The translations under genes were made by a program, and so were the position numbers. A DNA stretch of 32,397 nt from Nonomuraea zeae. Lineage in GTDB: Bacteria; Actinomycetota; Actinomycetes; Streptosporangiales; Streptosporangiaceae. Below, piece by piece: positions 6,765-14,173 of this stretch. Below the pieces are notes generated by a model that saw nothing but the letters and a program-made list of their open reading frames with translations, searched no databases and was not told the DNA's origin. The DNA is taken from the NCBI RefSeq assembly GCF_005889725.1, contig NZ_VCKX01000132.1, positions 1 to 32,397 on the forward strand, given 5' to 3'. Numbering within the stretch: the stretch's first letter is position 1; every line of letters starts with the position of its first letter.

Positions 6765-7859
6765 TCAACGCAGGCCCACCGGCCGGGCCAGGGCGAGCTG
6801 GATGAGCCGGTCGACCAGCGCCGGATAGGACAGCCCCGAGGCGGCCCAGAGCTGCGGCGCCACCGACAGCGAGGTGAACCCCGGCATGGTGTTGATCTCG
6901 TTGAGTATCAGCTCGCCGCCGGGCGTGTAGAAGAAGTCGACCCGCGAGAGCCCCTCGCAGTCGAGCGCCTCGAACGCGCGCACCGCCAGCGCCCGCAGCT
7001 CCTCGGCCGTCTCCTCCGGGAGGTCGGCGGGCACGGTCAGCGACATCTGGTCCGGGTAGTACTTCGCCTCGAAGTCGAAGAACTCCTGCCCGCCCTCGAC
7101 CTTCACCTCACCGGGCAGCGACGCGGCGGCGGGCTCGTCGCCGGGCGACTCCAGCACGGCGCACTCGATCTCGCGCCCCGCGATCGCCTCCTCGATCAGC
7201 ACCTTGGGGTCGTGCTGCCGGGCGAACTCCACCGCAGCCTCCAGCTCGGCCCGGTCGGCGGCCTTGGAGATGCCCTGCGAGGAGCCGGCCCTGGCGGGCT
7301 TGACGAACAGCGGGTAGCCGAGCTCCTCGGCCTCCTTGAGCACGCGCTCGCGGTCGAGCCGCCAGTCACGGTCGCGTACGACGACGTAACGGCCGGTCGG
7401 CAGCCCGGCGGCGGCGAGTACGGTCTTCATGTACGCCTTGTCCATGCCCACCGCGCTGGCCAGCACGCCGGAGCCGACGTAACGCACCCCGGCCATCTCC
7501 AGCAGGCCCTGGATGGTGCCGTCCTCCGCGTACGGGCCGTGCATCACGGGGAACACGACGTCCACCGAGCCGAGCTCCACGGGGATGCTGCCGGGGTCGT
7601 AGGCCACCAGCGAGCCGCCGCCGGAGGGCAGCGCCAGCGCCGCTCCCGTGGTCTCGACGACGGGCAGCTCACCGCCCTCGATGGCGTAGCTCTGGCCGGA
7701 GGCCGCCAGCACCCATCTGCCGTCCTGGGCGATCCCGATGGGGATCACCTCGTACTTGCTCCTGTCGATGGCGTCCAGCACGCTGCCCGCGCCCATGAGG
7801 GACACGGCATGCTCAGAATTTCGGCCTCCGAAGACGACGGCGACGCGTGGCTTGCTCAT
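6765..7859 (-). CDS. ddl: D-alanine--D-alanine ligase
   Basis: 364 aa, ATP-grasp enzyme that makes the D-Ala-D-Ala dipeptide for peptidoglycan. Visible motifs are GGRNSEHAVS (11-20), HGPYAEDG (107-114), KPARAGSSQG in the ATP site (187-196), the omega-loop DFEAKYYPD (262-270), and metal ligands D308, E321 and N323 in EINTMPGFT. The loop is of the D-Ala-D-Ala type, not the D-lactate (VanA) type. The start at ATG 7859 matches the family N-terminus. A TAGATT (7868-7873, minus) lies 8 nt before it, so a leaderless transcript is possible besides read-through from gpsA, 63 bp upstream. No SD is evident. Confidence 0.96.
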   Translation of the reverse strand: MSKPRVAVVFGGRNSEHAVSLMGAGSVLDAIDRSKYEVIPIGIAQDGRWVLAASGQSYAIEGGELPVVETTGAALALPSGGGSLVAYDPGSIPVELGSVDVVFPVMHGPYAEDGTIQGLLEMAGVRYVGSGVLASAVGMDKAYMKTVLAAAGLPTGRYVVVRDRDWRLDRERVLKEAEELGYPLFVKPARAGSSQGISKAADRAELEAAVEFARQHDPKVLIEEAIAGREIECAVLESPGDEPAAASLPGEVKVEGGQEFFDFEAKYYPDQMSLTVPADLPEETAEELRALAVRAFEALDCEGLSRVDFFYTPGGELILNEINTMPGFTSLSVAPQLWAASGLSYPALVDRLIQLALARPVGLR

Positions 7860-7922
7860 GGTGTCCGAATCTACCGGGGTGTCCCGGTCACAGCGAGCCA
7901 AGCACGCCGTAGTCAGGTCTTT

Positions 7923-8933
7923 TCACACTCCGTAGCGCTCCGGCTTCGGCGAGCGGGACATGAGCAGCATCCCGGCCTCCTGGGGCGACATGCCGTCGTG
8001 GACGACCCCGACGACGACCTCGGTGATCGGCATCTCCACGTCGTGCTTCCTGGCCAGCTCCAGCACGGACTCGCAGGACTTCACGCCCTCGGCGGTCTGC
8101 TTGGTGGCCGCGATCACCTCTTGCAGGGTCATGCCCCTGCCCAGGTTCTCGCCGAACGTGCGGTTGCGCGACAGCGGCGACGTGCACGTGGCCACCAGGT
8201 CGCCCATGCCGGCCAGCCCGGCGAAGGTGTGCGGGTCGGCCCCGAGCGCGGCGCCCAGCCGGGAGATCTCGGCCAGCCCTCTGGTGATGAGCATGGCGCT
8301 GACGTTGTCGCCCATGCCCATGCCTGCGGAGACGCCCACGGCCAGCGCGATGACGTTCTTCACCGCGCCGCCCAGCTCGACGCCGACGACGTCGGTGTTG
8401 GTGTAGGGGCGGAACCACGGAGGCAGGTGGCAGGCGGCCTGGAGGCGCTCGGCGACCGACAGGTCCGTGCAGGCCACGACCGTGGCGGCGGGCTGGCGGT
8501 GGGCGAGCTCCTTGGCCAGATTGGGGCCCGACACGACGGCCACGCGTTCTTCGGGGACCTCGGCGACCTCGCGGATCACCTCGCTCATCCGCTTGGTCGT
8601 GCCCAGCTCGACGCCCTTCATCAGGCTGACCAGGACCGCGTCCGGCGGGATGTGCTCGCGCCAGGCGACCAGGTTGGGCCGCAGGAGCTGGGAGGGCACC
8701 GCGAGCACCACGAAATCGGCCCCGTCGAGCGCCCGCGCGGGGTCGCTCGTGGCGCGCAACGTCTCCGGCAGGGTCACCCCGGGCAGGTAGTCGGCGTTCA
8801 CGTGCTCGCGGTCGATCGCCTCGGTCAGCTCGCGCCTGCGCCCCCACAACGTGACCTGATTGCCGGCCTCGGCCAGGATCATGGCGAACGTGGTGCCCCA
8901 CGAGCCCGTGCCGAAAACGGCCACCTTGGTCAT
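7923..8933 (-). CDS. gpsA: NAD(P)-dependent glycerol-3-phosphate dehydrogenase
   Basis: 336 aa. It reduces dihydroxyacetone phosphate to sn-glycerol 3-phosphate, the backbone of phospholipids. The Rossmann motif GTGSWG is at 8-13. The catalytic lysine is K192 in GGAVKNVIALAVG, and GLAGMGDLVATCTSPLSRNR is the C-terminal domain signature. The SD GGGAGG lies upstream of ATG 8933. The stop of the acyltransferase upstream is 4 bp away, so translation is probably coupled, which fits since the acyltransferase acts on products of this enzyme. Confidence 0.97.
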   Translation of the reverse strand: MTKVAVFGTGSWGTTFAMILAEAGNQVTLWGRRRELTEAIDREHVNADYLPGVTLPETLRATSDPARALDGADFVVLAVPSQLLRPNLVAWREHIPPDAVLVSLMKGVELGTTKRMSEVIREVAEVPEERVAVVSGPNLAKELAHRQPAATVVACTDLSVAERLQAACHLPPWFRPYTNTDVVGVELGGAVKNVIALAVGVSAGMGMGDNVSAMLITRGLAEISRLGAALGADPHTFAGLAGMGDLVATCTSPLSRNRTFGENLGRGMTLQEVIAATKQTAEGVKSCESVLELARKHDVEMPITEVVVGVVHDGMSPQEAGMLLMSRSPKPERYGV

Positions 8934-8937
8934 GTCG

Positions 8938-9648
8938 TCACCTCCCGGCTGGATCGTACGGGGTCGCGGGCGCCTTCTCACCACGGAGCTCGGCGAGCTG
9001 TGCGGTGATGGCCGCCATGATGACCGCCGTGGCGTCGCGCAGCACGTCGGCGTGCGGCTCCTTGCCCGCGAACTTCGCCAGGTCCACCGGCGGCCCCACG
9101 CTCACCCGGAACGTCTTGCGCGGGAACGGCCTGGGCCGCTTCTCCCCGTACGGAAGCAGCTCCTGCGCCCCCCAGTGGGCCACCGGGATCACCGGGGCGC
9201 CGCTCTCCAGCGCCAGCCGGGCCGCGCCGGTCTTGCCCACCATGGGCCACAGATCGGGGTCACGCGTGCAGGTGCCCTCCGGGTAGAACAGGATCGCGGC
9301 GCCGTCCGCCAGCCGCTGGGCCGACGCGCGCAGCGACCTCGCCGCCTCGCTGCTGCCCCGGTCGACCGGGATGGCCAGCAGGCCGGTCACGGCCCGGCCG
9401 AGGAGCGGCACTCTGAACAGAGCCGACTTCGCCAGGATTACCGGCCAGCGGCCGTTGTTGTAGAGGAAGTGCGAGAGCAGGACCGGGTCGGTCCAGGAGA
9501 GGTGGTTGGCTGCGATGATCACGCCCCCGGTGCGCGGGATGCGCTCACCCCCGCGCCAGTCACGACGGACCAGGAGCCGGGACAGCGGTTTCACGATCAC
9601 TACTGCCAAGCTCTCCCAGAAACGCGATGGTCGCGTGGGCCGGCTCAT
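8938..9648 (-). CDS. 1-acylglycerol-3-phosphate O-acyltransferase family protein (PlsC-like)
   Basis: 236 aa. The acyltransferase motif NHLSWTDP gives the catalytic HX4D pair (H49, D54), and YPEGTCTRD (122-130) is the phosphate-binding motif III in its usual actinomycete form. It should transfer an acyl chain to lysophosphatidic acid at the membrane; an uncleaved N-terminal amphipathic segment (about 12-26) may mediate attachment. ATG 9648 has a strong GGAGGAGGAG SD. First gene of the plsC-gpsA-ddl operon, joining phospholipid and peptidoglycan precursor synthesis. Which acyl acceptor it uses is not visible. Confidence 0.9.
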   Translation of the reverse strand: MSRPTRPSRFWESLAVVIVKPLSRLLVRRDWRGGERIPRTGGVIIAANHLSWTDPVLLSHFLYNNGRWPVILAKSALFRVPLLGRAVTGLLAIPVDRGSSEAARSLRASAQRLADGAAILFYPEGTCTRDPDLWPMVGKTGAARLALESGAPVIPVAHWGAQELLPYGEKRPRPFPRKTFRVSVGPPVDLAKFAGKEPHADVLRDATAVIMAAITAQLAELRGEKAPATPYDPAGR

Positions 9649-9722
9649 GATCTCCTCCTCCGGTATGCGCCCCAAGTCTCCCGGTTGGCCGCCTGGGATG
9701 TCGAGGCGCGATGCTTAAGCGT

Positions 9723-10370
9723 ATGAGCATCCGCTGGTCACTGGTCATTCCGGTGAAGACGCTGGTCGCGGCGAAGACCCGGCTGGCCGACGCGACGGGT
9801 CCGCATCGCACGAAGTTCGCCGTCGCGGTGGCGAGTGACACCGTGGCGGCGGCACTCTCCTGCCCCGTGGTCGCCCGGGTGATCGTGGTGACGGCCGATC
9901 CGGCCGCGGCGGGTCCTCTGGGCGCGCTGGGCGCCGACGTGGTGCCCGACCCGGACCGCGGGCTGAACACGGCGCTGCGCGCGGGCGCCGCCCATGCCGG
10001 ACGCCTGGCGCCAGGCGACGGGGTGGGCGCGCTGCAGGCCGATCTGCCCGCCCTGCGGCCCGCGGAGCTGGCGGTGGCGCTGGAGGCGGCGGCCGAGTTC
10101 GACCAGTCATTCCTGCCGGACGCGCTCGACGTCGGGACGACCTTCTACGGGGTGCGTCCTGGGACGCCGTTCACGCCCAGGTTCGGGGGCGAGTCGCGGG
10201 CCAAGCATCTGGCGGGCGGGGCCAAGGAGCTGTGCGTGCCGGGCGTCGACTCGGTGCGGCGGGACGTGGACACCCCCGACGACCTGCGCGCGGCCATCGC
10301 GCTCGGCCTGGGCCGGCACACCGCGGCGGTGGTCGCGGAGCTCTGGCCCGCCCGTGAGACCGGCGCCTGA
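9723..10370 (+). CDS. fbiD: Phosphoenolpyruvate/2-phospholactate guanylyltransferase, F420 biosynthesis
   Basis: 215 aa from ATG 9723 (219 from ATG 9711). It activates phosphoenolpyruvate (in mycobacteria) or 2-phospho-L-lactate with GTP for coenzyme F420 assembly; the family is also called CofC. Motifs: LVIPVKTLVAAKTRLA near the N-terminus, PDPDRGLNTALRAG, LQADLPAL, and RFGGESRAKHLA. M. tuberculosis fbiD (Rv2983) occupies the same place beside gpsA. GAGGCGCG precedes ATG 9711. TTGGCC (9685-9690) and GATGCT (9710-9715) could form a promoter giving a leaderless start at 9723; I prefer 9723, weakly. The other F420 genes (fbiA, fbiB, fbiC) are not in the window. Confidence 0.92.
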   Translation: MSIRWSLVIPVKTLVAAKTRLADATGPHRTKFAVAVASDTVAAALSCPVVARVIVVTADPAAAGPLGALGADVVPDPDRGLNTALRAGAAHAGRLAPGDGVGALQADLPALRPAELAVALEAAAEFDQSFLPDALDVGTTFYGVRPGTPFTPRFGGESRAKHLAGGAKELCVPGVDSVRRDVDTPDDLRAAIALGLGRHTAAVVAELWPARETGA

Positions 10371-10416
10371 GGCCGGTATGGGCGACCGGCAGGTAAGACC
10401 GGCGCCTGAGGCCGGT
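10357..10416. repeat. 21-bp perfect direct repeat with internal hairpin at fbiD 3' end
   Basis: AGACCGGCGCCTGAGGCCGG plus a T occurs at 10357-10377 and again, perfectly, at 10396-10416, an offset of 39 bp. The first copy contains the fbiD stop codon (10368-10370). Each copy holds an ACCGGC/GCCGGT stem, so the pair probably serves as a double terminator for fbiD. Confidence 0.8.
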
Positions 10417-10429
10417 GGCGGGGTGGCTG

Positions 10430-10458
10430 TGGACCGCTGGTCGCGGCCACCCTAGGCT
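10430..10458 (+). promoter_or_regulatory. Promoter with leaderless start
   Basis: -35 TGGACC (10430-10435), 17-bp spacer, -10 TAGGCT (10453-10458). GTG 10466 begins 7 nt after the -10 box, where transcription itself should start, so the mRNA is predicted to be leaderless. Confidence 0.65.
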
Positions 10459-10465
10459 GGTGTGC

Positions 10466-10672
10466 GTGCAGGCGACGGTACGCAGCTTCGACGAGGCCAC
10501 TCGCTCGGGCACGGTCTTCCTCGACGACGGGACCGTGCTGGAGTTCGGCGCTCCCGCCTTCGACGCGGGGCCGCTGCGGCTGCTGCGCTCGGGGCAACGG
10601 GTCAACCTCGCGATGTCAGGCGCGGAAATCTCCTACATCACGCTCTCGACTTTCCCGGTGCCCCCGCAGTAA
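10466..10672 (+). CDS. Small cold-shock-like (OB-fold) protein
   Basis: 68 aa from GTG 10466; GTG 10460 and more upstream starts are also open. The pattern ATVRSFDEATRSGTVFLDDGTVLEF, then a hydrophobic strand, then LRSGQRVNL, resembles a degenerate CspA-like beta-barrel: cold-shock proteins begin with G-x-V-K-x-F-N and then a G-x-I/V strand. The aromatic RNA-binding RNP motifs of true CspA are not evident. The leaderless promoter sets the start. A bidirectional terminator separates it from convergent hup. In M. tuberculosis the same interval between fbiD and hupB holds ppk and mutT1 instead. Function unknown; nucleic-acid binding is a guess. Confidence 0.75.
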   Translation: MQATVRSFDEATRSGTVFLDDGTVLEFGAPAFDAGPLRLLRSGQRVNLAMSGAEISYITLSTFPVPPQ

Positions 10673-10680
10673 ATGCGGAA

Positions 10681-10702
10681 GCCCGGGCCCCTCGGCCCGG
10701 GC
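10681..10702. terminator. Bidirectional terminator between the small protein and hup
   Basis: GCCCGGGCC (10681-10689) and GGCCCGGGC (10694-10702) form a perfect 9-bp stem with a CCTC loop. It lies between two convergent stop codons and can serve both strands. Confidence 0.85.
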
Positions 10703-10719
10703 GTGGTGGTCCGCTGGGT

Positions 10720-11019
10720 TTACTTCTTCTTTCCGATTTTCTTGCCGCCCTCGTTCACCAGCTCTTTGAAATCGGAGCCGGGACGGAACTTGGGCCCCCA
10801 GCTCTCCGCGACCTTGATTTCCGCGCCGGTCGACGGATTCCTGGCCGTGCGGGCGGGCTTGTTCACCATCTCGAACGCGCCGAAGCCCGTGATCGAGACC
10901 TTGTCGCCGGCGGCCACGGCCTTTTGGATGGCGTCGATGACCGCGTTGACGGCCTCGGTGGCCGTCTTCCTGTCGCCCACCCGATCCGCGATGGCCTCGA
11001 CGAGTTCTCGCTTGTTCAT
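10720..11019 (-). CDS. hup: HU family DNA-binding protein (short-tailed)
   Basis: 99 aa. Starts MNKRELVEAIADRVGDRKTA; the DNA-binding arm is GFGAFEMVNKPARTARNPSTG (about 45-65), including the conserved RNP-TG tip. HU dimers bend and compact nucleoid DNA. The protein ends with only GGKKIGKKK. At the equivalent locus beside leuD, M. tuberculosis HupB and Streptomyces HupS have long lysine/alanine-rich tails, so here the tail is nearly absent. AGGA lies 6 nt before ATG 11019. A good promoter sits about 70 nt upstream (11094-11122). Confidence 0.97.
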   Translation of the reverse strand: MNKRELVEAIADRVGDRKTATEAVNAVIDAIQKAVAAGDKVSITGFGAFEMVNKPARTARNPSTGAEIKVAESWGPKFRPGSDFKELVNEGGKKIGKKK

Positions 11020-11093
11020 GAAAGTCCTGCTCCCCCAGTTACGGCTCGGGGTTCCAGCTCACGAGTTCGACGTAGAAACCCCTTACGCGCTCG

Positions 11094-11122
11094 AAAGTAG
11101 GCGGGATTGCAGGGGAACTCAA
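11094..11122 (-). promoter_or_regulatory. hup promoter
   Basis: Minus strand: -35 TTGAGT (11117-11122), 17-bp spacer, -10 TACTTT (11094-11099), close to the housekeeping consensus. The -35 overlaps the stop codon of the upstream small gene. The predicted untranslated leader is about 68 nt. Confidence 0.7.
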
Positions 11123-11370
11123 TCACCGAGCGTGTTTTCTTCATTGCGTGGCGTGTCGGCGGCGTCGCCGAGGGAGGCCAGAAACGCCTCCAGACGGGCG
11201 GCCGCCCTTTCCGGATCCCGCTTCGCCAGGTCGCAGATGGTGAGGTAGCGGCGGGCCAGCCGCTCCCTTTCGGTCGCGTTCGCACTGGTGGAGAGCATGC
11301 GGACGCGGCGGTGCGCCTCGCGCAACCGCCGCGCCAGTTCGTCGTCCTCTAGACGGTCGTCGGCAGCCAT
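11119..11370 (-). CDS. Small hypothetical protein downstream of leuD
   Basis: 83 aa, unrecognised. It is mostly charged and probably helical: LEDDELARRLREAHRRVRML, then RERLARRYLTICDLAKRDPERAAARLEAFLASL, with alternating Arg and Ala as in small helical-bundle or coiled-coil proteins. It has no signal or membrane segment. The ATG at 11370 overlaps the leuD coding end by 22 bp, consistent with coupling in the leuCD operon, but there is no clear SD. A small hypothetical gene also lies between leuD and the HU gene in Streptomyces. Confidence 0.6.
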   Translation of the reverse strand: MAADDRLEDDELARRLREAHRRVRMLSTSANATERERLARRYLTICDLAKRDPERAAARLEAFLASLGDAADTPRNEENTLGD

Positions 11371-11936
11371 GGCTGCCGACCATTCTCGTACGACGCCACA
11401 TCGTCGGCATGACGCAGGGTCAGCCCGATGTCGTCGAGGCCCTCCATGAGCCGCCAGCGGGTGTAGTCGTCGATCTCGAAGGCGACGCTCTCGTCCGCCC
11501 AGCGCACCTGGCGCCGCTCCAGGTCAACGGTGATCTCCAGCTTCGGGTCCGCCTCGACGGCCGACTGCAGGGCCTCGACCTTGTCGCCCGGCAGGATGAC
11601 CGGCAGCAGGCCCATCTTCGTGGAGTTGTTGCGGAAGATGTCGCCGAACCTGGCGGCGATCACGACGCGGAACCCGTACTGCTGCAGCGCCCAGACGGCG
11701 TGCTCGCGCGAGGAGCCGGTGCCGAAGTCGGGACCGGAGACCAGGATCGAGCCGCCCTCGTACGACGGGTCGTTCAGCACGAACGTCGGGTCCTCGCGCC
11801 AGGCCGCGAACAGGCCCTTCTCGAAGCCGGTGCGGCTGACCTGCTTGAGCCAGACGGCCGGGATGATCTGGTCGGTGTCGACGTTGCTGCGGCGCAGCGG
11901 CACCGCCGTACCGGTGTGGGTGGTGAAGGCTTCCAT
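11349..11936 (-). CDS. leuD: 3-isopropylmalate dehydratase small subunit
   Basis: 195 aa. Small (swivel-domain) subunit of isopropylmalate isomerase, which converts 2- to 3-isopropylmalate in leucine synthesis. Motifs: RRSNVDTDQIIPA near the N-terminus, FGTGSSREHA in the substrate loop, and FGDIFRNNSTKMGLLP. ATG 11936 has AAGGAG upstream. It starts 12 bp after the leuC stop, so the two subunits are made from one mRNA. Confidence 0.98.
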   Translation of the reverse strand: MEAFTTHTGTAVPLRRSNVDTDQIIPAVWLKQVSRTGFEKGLFAAWREDPTFVLNDPSYEGGSILVSGPDFGTGSSREHAVWALQQYGFRVVIAARFGDIFRNNSTKMGLLPVILPGDKVEALQSAVEADPKLEITVDLERRQVRWADESVAFEIDDYTRWRLMEGLDDIGLTLRHADDVASYENGRQPWLPTTV

Positions 11937-11948
11937 CGGTTCTGCTCC

Positions 11949-13334
11949 TTACAGGTCGGCGGGGGCGGTCAGGCGGCCCGTGACGGCGGTCGCGGCGGCG
12001 ACCTGCGGCGACACCAGGTGGGTGCGGCCACCCTTGCCCTGGCGGCCCTCGAAGTTGCGGTTGGAGGTGGAGGCGCTGCGCTCGCCGGGCTGCAGCGTGT
12101 CCGGGTTCATGCCGAGACACATCGAGCAGCCGGCCTCGCGCCACTCGGCGCCGGCGGCCTTGAACACCTCGTGCAGGCCCTCCTGCTCGGCCTGCAGCTT
12201 GACCAGCATCGAGCCCGGCACGATCAGCGTGCGCGTCTTCACCTGGCGGCCACGCAGGATCTCGGCGGCCGAGCGCAGGTCCTCGATGCGGCCGTTGGTG
12301 CACGAGCCGACGAACACCGTGTCGACCTCGATCTCGCGCAGCGGCGTGCCGGCGGTCAGGCCCATGTACTCCAGCGCGCGCTCGGCGGCCGAGCGGGCGA
12401 CCGGGTCGGCGAAGGACTCGGGGCTGGGCACGGTCTCGCCCAGCGGCAGGCCCTGGCCCGGGTTGGTGCCCCACGTGACGTACGGGGTCAGCGTCGTGGC
12501 GTCGATCTCCACGACCGCGTCGAACACGGCGTCGTCGTCGGTGCGCAGCGACTTCCAGTATTCGACGGCCTGGTCCCAGGCCGCGCCCTCGGGCGCGTGC
12601 GGGCGGCCCTTGAGGTAGTCGAACGTGGTCTCGTCCGGCGCGATCATGCCGGCGCGGGCACCCGCCTCGATCGACATGTTGCAGACCGTCATGCGGCCCT
12701 CCATGGAGAGCTTGCGCACGGCCTCGCCGCGGTACTCGACGATGTAGCCCTGGCCGCCGCCGGTGCCGATCTTGGCGATGATGGCCAGGATCAGGTCCTT
12801 GGCCGTGACGCCCGCGGGCAGCTCGCCGGAGACCTCGATGGCCATCGTCTTCGGCCGGTAGGCGGGCAGCGTCTGCGTGGCCAGCACGTGCTCGACCTCG
12901 GAGGTGCCGATGCCGAACGCGATGCCGCCGAACGCGCCGTGCGTCGAGGTGTGGGAGTCGCCGCAGACGATCGTCATGCCCGGCTGGGTCAGGCCGAACT
13001 GCGGGCCGATGATGTGCACCACGCCCTGCCCGGCGTCACCCATGGGATGGAGCCTGATGCCGAACTCGGCCGCGTTCTTGCGCAGCGTCTCGACCTGCGT
13101 CTTGGACACGGGGTCGGAGATCGGGCCGAGCACGGTCGGGACGTTGTGGTCTTCCGTGGCGATCGTGAGATCGGGCCGCCGAACCTTCCGGCCGGCGAGA
13201 CGGAGCCCGTCGAACGCCTGCGGGCTGGTCACCTCGTGGATGAGGTGCAGGTCGATATAGAGCAGATCCGGCTCGCCCTCGGCACGCCGGACTACGTGTT
13301 GCTCCCAGACCTTCTCGGCCAGTGTGCGGCCCAT
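11949..13334 (-). CDS. leuC: 3-isopropylmalate dehydratase large subunit
   Basis: 461 aa, aconitase superfamily. The three cysteines that hold the [4Fe-4S] cluster are C345 in FVGSCTNGR and C403/C406 in AGCSMCLGMNPD. GDSHTSTHGAFG (125-136) is the conserved active-site segment. It works as a heterodimer with LeuD. AAGGAGGAG precedes ATG 13334. Transcribed divergently from ndgR, 64 bp away; NdgR-type regulators in Streptomyces control leuCD. Confidence 0.98.
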   Translation of the reverse strand: MGRTLAEKVWEQHVVRRAEGEPDLLYIDLHLIHEVTSPQAFDGLRLAGRKVRRPDLTIATEDHNVPTVLGPISDPVSKTQVETLRKNAAEFGIRLHPMGDAGQGVVHIIGPQFGLTQPGMTIVCGDSHTSTHGAFGGIAFGIGTSEVEHVLATQTLPAYRPKTMAIEVSGELPAGVTAKDLILAIIAKIGTGGGQGYIVEYRGEAVRKLSMEGRMTVCNMSIEAGARAGMIAPDETTFDYLKGRPHAPEGAAWDQAVEYWKSLRTDDDAVFDAVVEIDATTLTPYVTWGTNPGQGLPLGETVPSPESFADPVARSAAERALEYMGLTAGTPLREIEVDTVFVGSCTNGRIEDLRSAAEILRGRQVKTRTLIVPGSMLVKLQAEQEGLHEVFKAAGAEWREAGCSMCLGMNPDTLQPGERSASTSNRNFEGRQGKGGRTHLVSPQVAAATAVTGRLTAPADL

Positions 13335-13362
13335 GATCTCCTCCTTGAGATTCGCCGCCGAC

Positions 13363-13399
13363 TTGCTTTCTCATATGTCGAGACGGCAGTATCGGTCTA
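13363..13399. promoter_or_regulatory. Overlapping divergent leuC/ndgR promoters and possible IclR operator
   Basis: Plus strand: TTGCTT (13363-13368), 18 bp, CAGTAT (13387-13392), then ATG 13399 after 6 nt, so ndgR may be leaderless. Minus strand: TAGACC (13394-13399), 18 bp, TATGAG (13370-13375) for leuC. A short dyad TCTC-N7-GAGA (13369-13383) lies between them and could bind NdgR, repressing both directions. The individual boxes are moderate matches. Confidence 0.5.
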
Positions 13400-14115
13400 T
13401 GGACAACTCTAGCGGAGTCGGAGTACTCGACAAGGCCGTTCTTGTACTCAATGCCCTCGAAGCGGGGCCCGCTTCACTGGCGCAGCTCGTCCAGGCCACC
13501 GGCCTGGCCCGCCCCACGGCCCATCGGCTGGCCGTGGCGTTGGAGCATCACCGCATCGTGAGCCGTGACACACAGGGCAGGTTCGTCTTGGGACCGAGGC
13601 TCTCCGAGTTGTCCACCGCGGCCGGCGAGGACCGGCTGCTGGCGGTGGCCTCGCCCGTTTTGATGCAGCTGCGGGATCTGACTGGGGAGAGTGCCCAACT
13701 CTACCGGCGCCAAGGTGACGAGCGGGTCTGTGTGGCGGCGGCGGAGCGGGCGAGCGGTTTGCGCGACACGGTTCCCGTGGGTTCGGCGCTGCCCATGGGG
13801 GCGGGCTCGGCGGCGCAGATCCTGCTGGCGTGGGAGGAGCCCGACAGACTGCACAGGGGGTTGCGCGGCGCCAAGTTCACCGCCGCCACTCTGGCCTCCG
13901 TACGACGCAGGGGCTGGGCCCACAGCGTCGGAGAGCGCGAGCAGGGGGTGGCCAGTGTTTCCGCTCCCATAAGGGGCAGCGGCGGCAAGGTCATCGCGGC
14001 GGTTTCCGTCTCGGGACCCATCGAGCGCCTGACCAGGGCGCCTGGTCGGCTGCACGCGGTGCCCGTGATGGCGGCCGCCGAACGCATCACTGAAGCCATG
14101 CGACGTACGTCATGA
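13399..14115 (+). CDS. ndgR: IclR-family regulator of leucine biosynthesis, NdgR type
   Basis: 238 aa, the same length as Streptomyces NdgR and very close to it from the start (MDNSSGVGVLDKA). An N-terminal winged helix-turn-helix (SLAQLVQATGLARPTAHRLAVALEHH) precedes an IclR effector domain (LRDLTGESAQLYRRQGDERVCVAAAE, GLRDTVPVGSALPMGAG, GVASVSAPI). In Streptomyces, NdgR binds upstream of leuCD and other amino acid genes; its divergent position here supports that role. ATG 13399 was chosen by family N-terminus and promoter position; the frame is open further upstream into leuC. Confidence 0.95.
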   Translation: MDNSSGVGVLDKAVLVLNALEAGPASLAQLVQATGLARPTAHRLAVALEHHRIVSRDTQGRFVLGPRLSELSTAAGEDRLLAVASPVLMQLRDLTGESAQLYRRQGDERVCVAAAERASGLRDTVPVGSALPMGAGSAAQILLAWEEPDRLHRGLRGAKFTAATLASVRRRGWAHSVGEREQGVASVSAPIRGSGGKVIAAVSVSGPIERLTRAPGRLHAVPVMAAAERITEAMRRTS

Positions 14116-14139
14116 TCAGCAAAAGGATGTATTTCGGGA

Positions 14140-14167
14140 GCCGACTGCCTCGCGGGCGCACTAGCCT
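14140..14167 (+). promoter_or_regulatory. Promoter with leaderless GTG start
   Basis: GCCGAC (14140-14145), 16-bp spacer, TAGCCT (14162-14167), and GTG 14174 after 6 nt. The same GCCGAC/TAGCCT pair precedes the FAH-family gene at 26374. Confidence 0.55.
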
Positions 14168-14173
14168 GAGTGC

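Noticed and set aside
7212..9008. 598-codon plus-strand frame over ddl and gpsA
   Set aside because: Antisense to two canonical enzymes; His/Arg/Gly-rich composition typical of shadow frames.
11409..13412. 667-codon plus-strand frame over leuD and leuC
   Set aside because: Shadow of leuCD, with no SD and no recognisable domain.
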